A DNA stretch of 61,165 bases from an uncultured Ruminococcus sp. (GTDB lineage: Bacteria; Bacillota; Clostridia; Oscillospirales; Acutalibacteraceae). Both the position numbers and the translations under genes were made by a program. The first letter of the stretch is position 1. Each line of letters starts with the position of its first letter. The notes under the pieces are model-generated. The model made no database searches. It was not told the origin of the DNA and saw nothing but the letters and a program-made list of their open reading frames with translations. This document shows positions 59,344-61,165 of the stretch, piece by piece. The stretch lies in NCBI GenBank assembly GCA_902765855.1, contig CACXBF010000009.1, forward strand, positions 1 through 61,165, read 5' to 3'.

Positions 59344-61044
59344 ATGCTGTTATTTGAGCTATCTTTTCCTATACTTGTCGATGAAAGTAAGCTTTATTTC
59401 GATGGTAATAACACAAACTACAAAAATAACTGTCTTAATATCAAATGTGGCACTTCTTGTAGTTTGTGCAGTTACTTTAACAGCTTTTCCGCAGGAAAAT
59501 ATAAAAAATATACCCTTGCCAAAAATATTGCCTTTAAAATTAAAATTCAAGGCTCTGCCGAAATTTTTATAAAGCGTGAAAATGGCAACATTATTACTTC
59601 AAAACTTATAAAAAATAGTAATCCTGAAACTGTTTCAATAAGCTTTTCAATTTCAGAGGCTAAAGATGGAGAAATTTTTTATCCCGAAATATTGGCAAAA
59701 AGTGATTGTCAAATTTTTTCTGGTTCTTATGAAACTGAAATAAACCTACAAAGAGATATTTTTCTTGCTGCATCATTCTGCACATATAAGCGTGAAAAGT
59801 ACATTATTTCAAATATGGAACGTCTGCGTGATTTCAGTTTAAAGTATTCTATACCTCTGAAGGTTTTTGTTATAGATAATGGCTCTACACTGCCTGAAAC
59901 ACTTTCTGACAGTACCATTACAATTATACATAATCCAAACTGTGGTGGCAGTGGAGGCTTTGCAAGAGGTTTGCTTGAAGCTGTTAATTTTGGCTGTTCA
60001 CATATCATTTTTCTTGATGATGACATAACTCTCGATACAAATGTTATTCTCAAAACCTATTCCCTACTAAAAATCCTAAAACCCGAATATTATGATAGCT
60101 TTATTGGTGGTGTAATGCTACATTCTGAGATTCCATATCTACAACACGAATGTGGCGCTTTATGGGACGGATTCTACCTTTCACCTATTGGTCACGAAGT
60201 AGATTTGCGTAAAAAAGAAAGCATTATCGAAAATGATAAACTTCCAAAAGCAGATTATCAAGCCTGGTGGTATTGTTGTTTTCCAACTGCATTTGGGGAA
60301 AAATTCGGTTACCCTATGCCATATTTTATCAAAAGCGATGATGTAGAATATGGTATTCGCTGTCGTAAACCCATAATAACCATGAATGGTATTGCTGTTT
60401 GGCATGATGGCTTTGAGGGAAAATACGCAGGACACTTTGAATACTATATAAAAAGAAACGAACTTATAAATACTGCTCTCCATAACAAAAATACAGGCGT
60501 AATTACAAATATCCGAAAACTATTTGCATCAATTACACGCTTCACACTATTACAAAGATATTTTCTTGCAGAATTAATAGTTAAAGCATATGATGATTTT
60601 ATGGAAGGGCCTGAAAAGCTTCTCAGCATAGATATTGCAGAATATAATACTTACCTTTCCTCACTCGCAAAACCTTCAAATGATAATAGCATTATTGGCA
60701 ATGCGAAAGTTATTTCTAAGCCTAAGATAGTAAATTTTGCAATATATTATCCAAGCTTCGGAGGAAATATTTTTCCATCAAAGAACATTTGCATAAAACT
60801 CCCCTTGACAGATACCGAGGTCAGAAAGACATTTCGTGCAAGATACATTGCACATACTAAATCAGATGGTTCGTTTGCTTTTGTCACTAAACTCAAAAAA
60901 CGAAAACTTTTTTGGGTTGTTGGGCAGACAATTCGCATATTTTTTAAATTTCTAACAAAATATAAGAAAGTTAGAAAAGCTTATATAAGTAATCAGAAAA
61001 AACTAAGCTCAAAACAATATTGGCAAAATTACTTCTCAAAATAA
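59344..61044 (+). CDS. GlfT2-like galactofuranosyltransferase
   Basis: 566 residues. An N-terminal beta-sandwich (about 1-125) precedes the GT-A domain with AASFCTYKR, the NCGGSGGFARG substrate loop, the metal-binding IIFLDDDITLD and the C-terminal catalytic WHD (AVWHDGFEGKY) that marks the GlfT2 family. Uses UDP-Galf as donor. Together with glf it strongly implies galactofuranose in the exported glycan. AAGGGG precedes ATG. Confidence 0.93.
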   Translation: MLLFELSFPILVDESKLYFDGNNTNYKNNCLNIKCGTSCSLCSYFNSFSAGKYKKYTLAKNIAFKIKIQGSAEIFIKRENGNIITSKLIKNSNPETVSISFSISEAKDGEIFYPEILAKSDCQIFSGSYETEINLQRDIFLAASFCTYKREKYIISNMERLRDFSLKYSIPLKVFVIDNGSTLPETLSDSTITIIHNPNCGGSGGFARGLLEAVNFGCSHIIFLDDDITLDTNVILKTYSLLKILKPEYYDSFIGGVMLHSEIPYLQHECGALWDGFYLSPIGHEVDLRKKESIIENDKLPKADYQAWWYCCFPTAFGEKFGYPMPYFIKSDDVEYGIRCRKPIITMNGIAVWHDGFEGKYAGHFEYYIKRNELINTALHNKNTGVITNIRKLFASITRFTLLQRYFLAELIVKAYDDFMEGPEKLLSIDIAEYNTYLSSLAKPSNDNSIIGNAKVISKPKIVNFAIYYPSFGGNIFPSKNICIKLPLTDTEVRKTFRARYIAHTKSDGSFAFVTKLKKRKLFWVVGQTIRIFFKFLTKYKKVRKAYISNQKKLSSKQYWQNYFSK

Positions 61045-61069
61045 GTCAAAAAGAGCTAATCTTCTTTGA

Positions 61070-61165
61070 TATGTACCCTCTTTGCTGGACAAAACCAGTA
61101 AGGAGGGTTATTTTTATGCGTTATAGTTATGAGTACAAAAGAAATGCCGTAGAATTATATCGACA
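61070..61165 (+). mobile_element. left end of an IS3-family element (truncated by window)
   Basis: TGTACCCTCTTTGCTGGACA with a following AAAACCAGTAAGGAGGGT resembles an IS3/IS150-group left terminal region and leads into the OrfA start. Exact terminus is uncertain. Confidence 0.7.
61116..61165 (+). CDS. IS3-family transposase OrfA, N-terminal fragment
   Basis: ATG 61116 opens MRYSYEYKRNAVELYR, the standard start of IS3/IS150-type OrfA helix-turn-helix proteins; AAGGAGGG lies upstream. The rest lies beyond the window. Confidence 0.85.
   Translation, partial: MRYSYEYKRNAVELYR

Noticed and set aside
1-61165. CRISPR arrays
   Set aside because: No regularly spaced identical repeats were seen; the repeats found are dispersed and structured.

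Overview
The window is a piece of a low-GC Gram-positive chromosome of the Clostridia, most likely a gut Oscillospiraceae/Ruminococcaceae relative. This is inferred from the gene orders ffs-dnaX-ybaB-recR, ctsR-mcsA-mcsB-clpC and flavoprotein-cmk-plsC-ispH/S1 fusion, plus HemZ, a SpoVAE-type protein and a SpoVB-like flippase. No rRNA or taxonomic marker protein was available to fix the species.

Bases 1 to about 5040 are the right end of an integrated mobile element. It carries a tight array of small genes seen on Firmicutes integrative elements (a possible SSB tail, a gamma-glutamylcyclotransferase-like protein, a DUF4314 protein, and a gene hidden by an ACG start) and ends in a large serine recombinase. 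The recombinase reads straight into the 3' end of the host tmRNA gene (5040-5391, minus strand), the presumed attachment site. Beyond it, on the minus strand, come smpB, recR, ybaB, dnaX and the SRP RNA, then five tRNAs on the minus strand and a divergent tRNA-Leu.

9951-17696 holds a TetR-controlled membrane module (MMPL/RND-type transporter coupled to a giant GLUG-repeat/coiled-coil surface protein, plus a small partner) and an ABC ATPase with no partner. 17847-22519 is the CtsR heat-shock operon with three CtsR boxes over its promoter. 22997-31389 is mostly minus-strand housekeeping: HD protein, UPF0340, IspH-S1 fusion, two PlsC acyltransferases, Cmk, two GNAT enzymes, a flavoprotein and an RpiR regulator. 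A decayed IS982 transposase, a TetR/flavodoxin operon with a large palindromic operator, and a TelA/VWA/XpaC-like membrane operon follow. 38545-49860 holds glyS, gpsA, spoVAE, a P-type ATPase preceded by a yybP-ykoY (Mn2+) riboswitch, a flippase, a zinc-ribbon protein, a nucleoside kinase and hemZ.

50134-61044 is a plus-strand surface-polysaccharide locus: a TagGH-like ABC exporter, a GT4 glycosyltransferase, a membrane-anchored Ig-like protein, an initiating sugar transferase, an EpsG-like polymerase, a tiny sorting-signal protein with its own near-consensus promoter, a DUF4422 transferase, UDP-galactopyranose mutase and a GlfT2-like galactofuranosyltransferase. The genes together imply a galactofuranose-containing glycan. 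An IS3-family element starts at the right edge.

The most unusual items are a three-copy hairpin repeat family, two copies of which sit as an inverted pair inside the leader between the Mn2+ riboswitch and its ATPase; sequence shared between the clpC terminator and the end of the IS982 remnant; the GLUG/MMPL module; the 84-residue sorting-signal protein; and the recombinase/tmRNA fusion frame.
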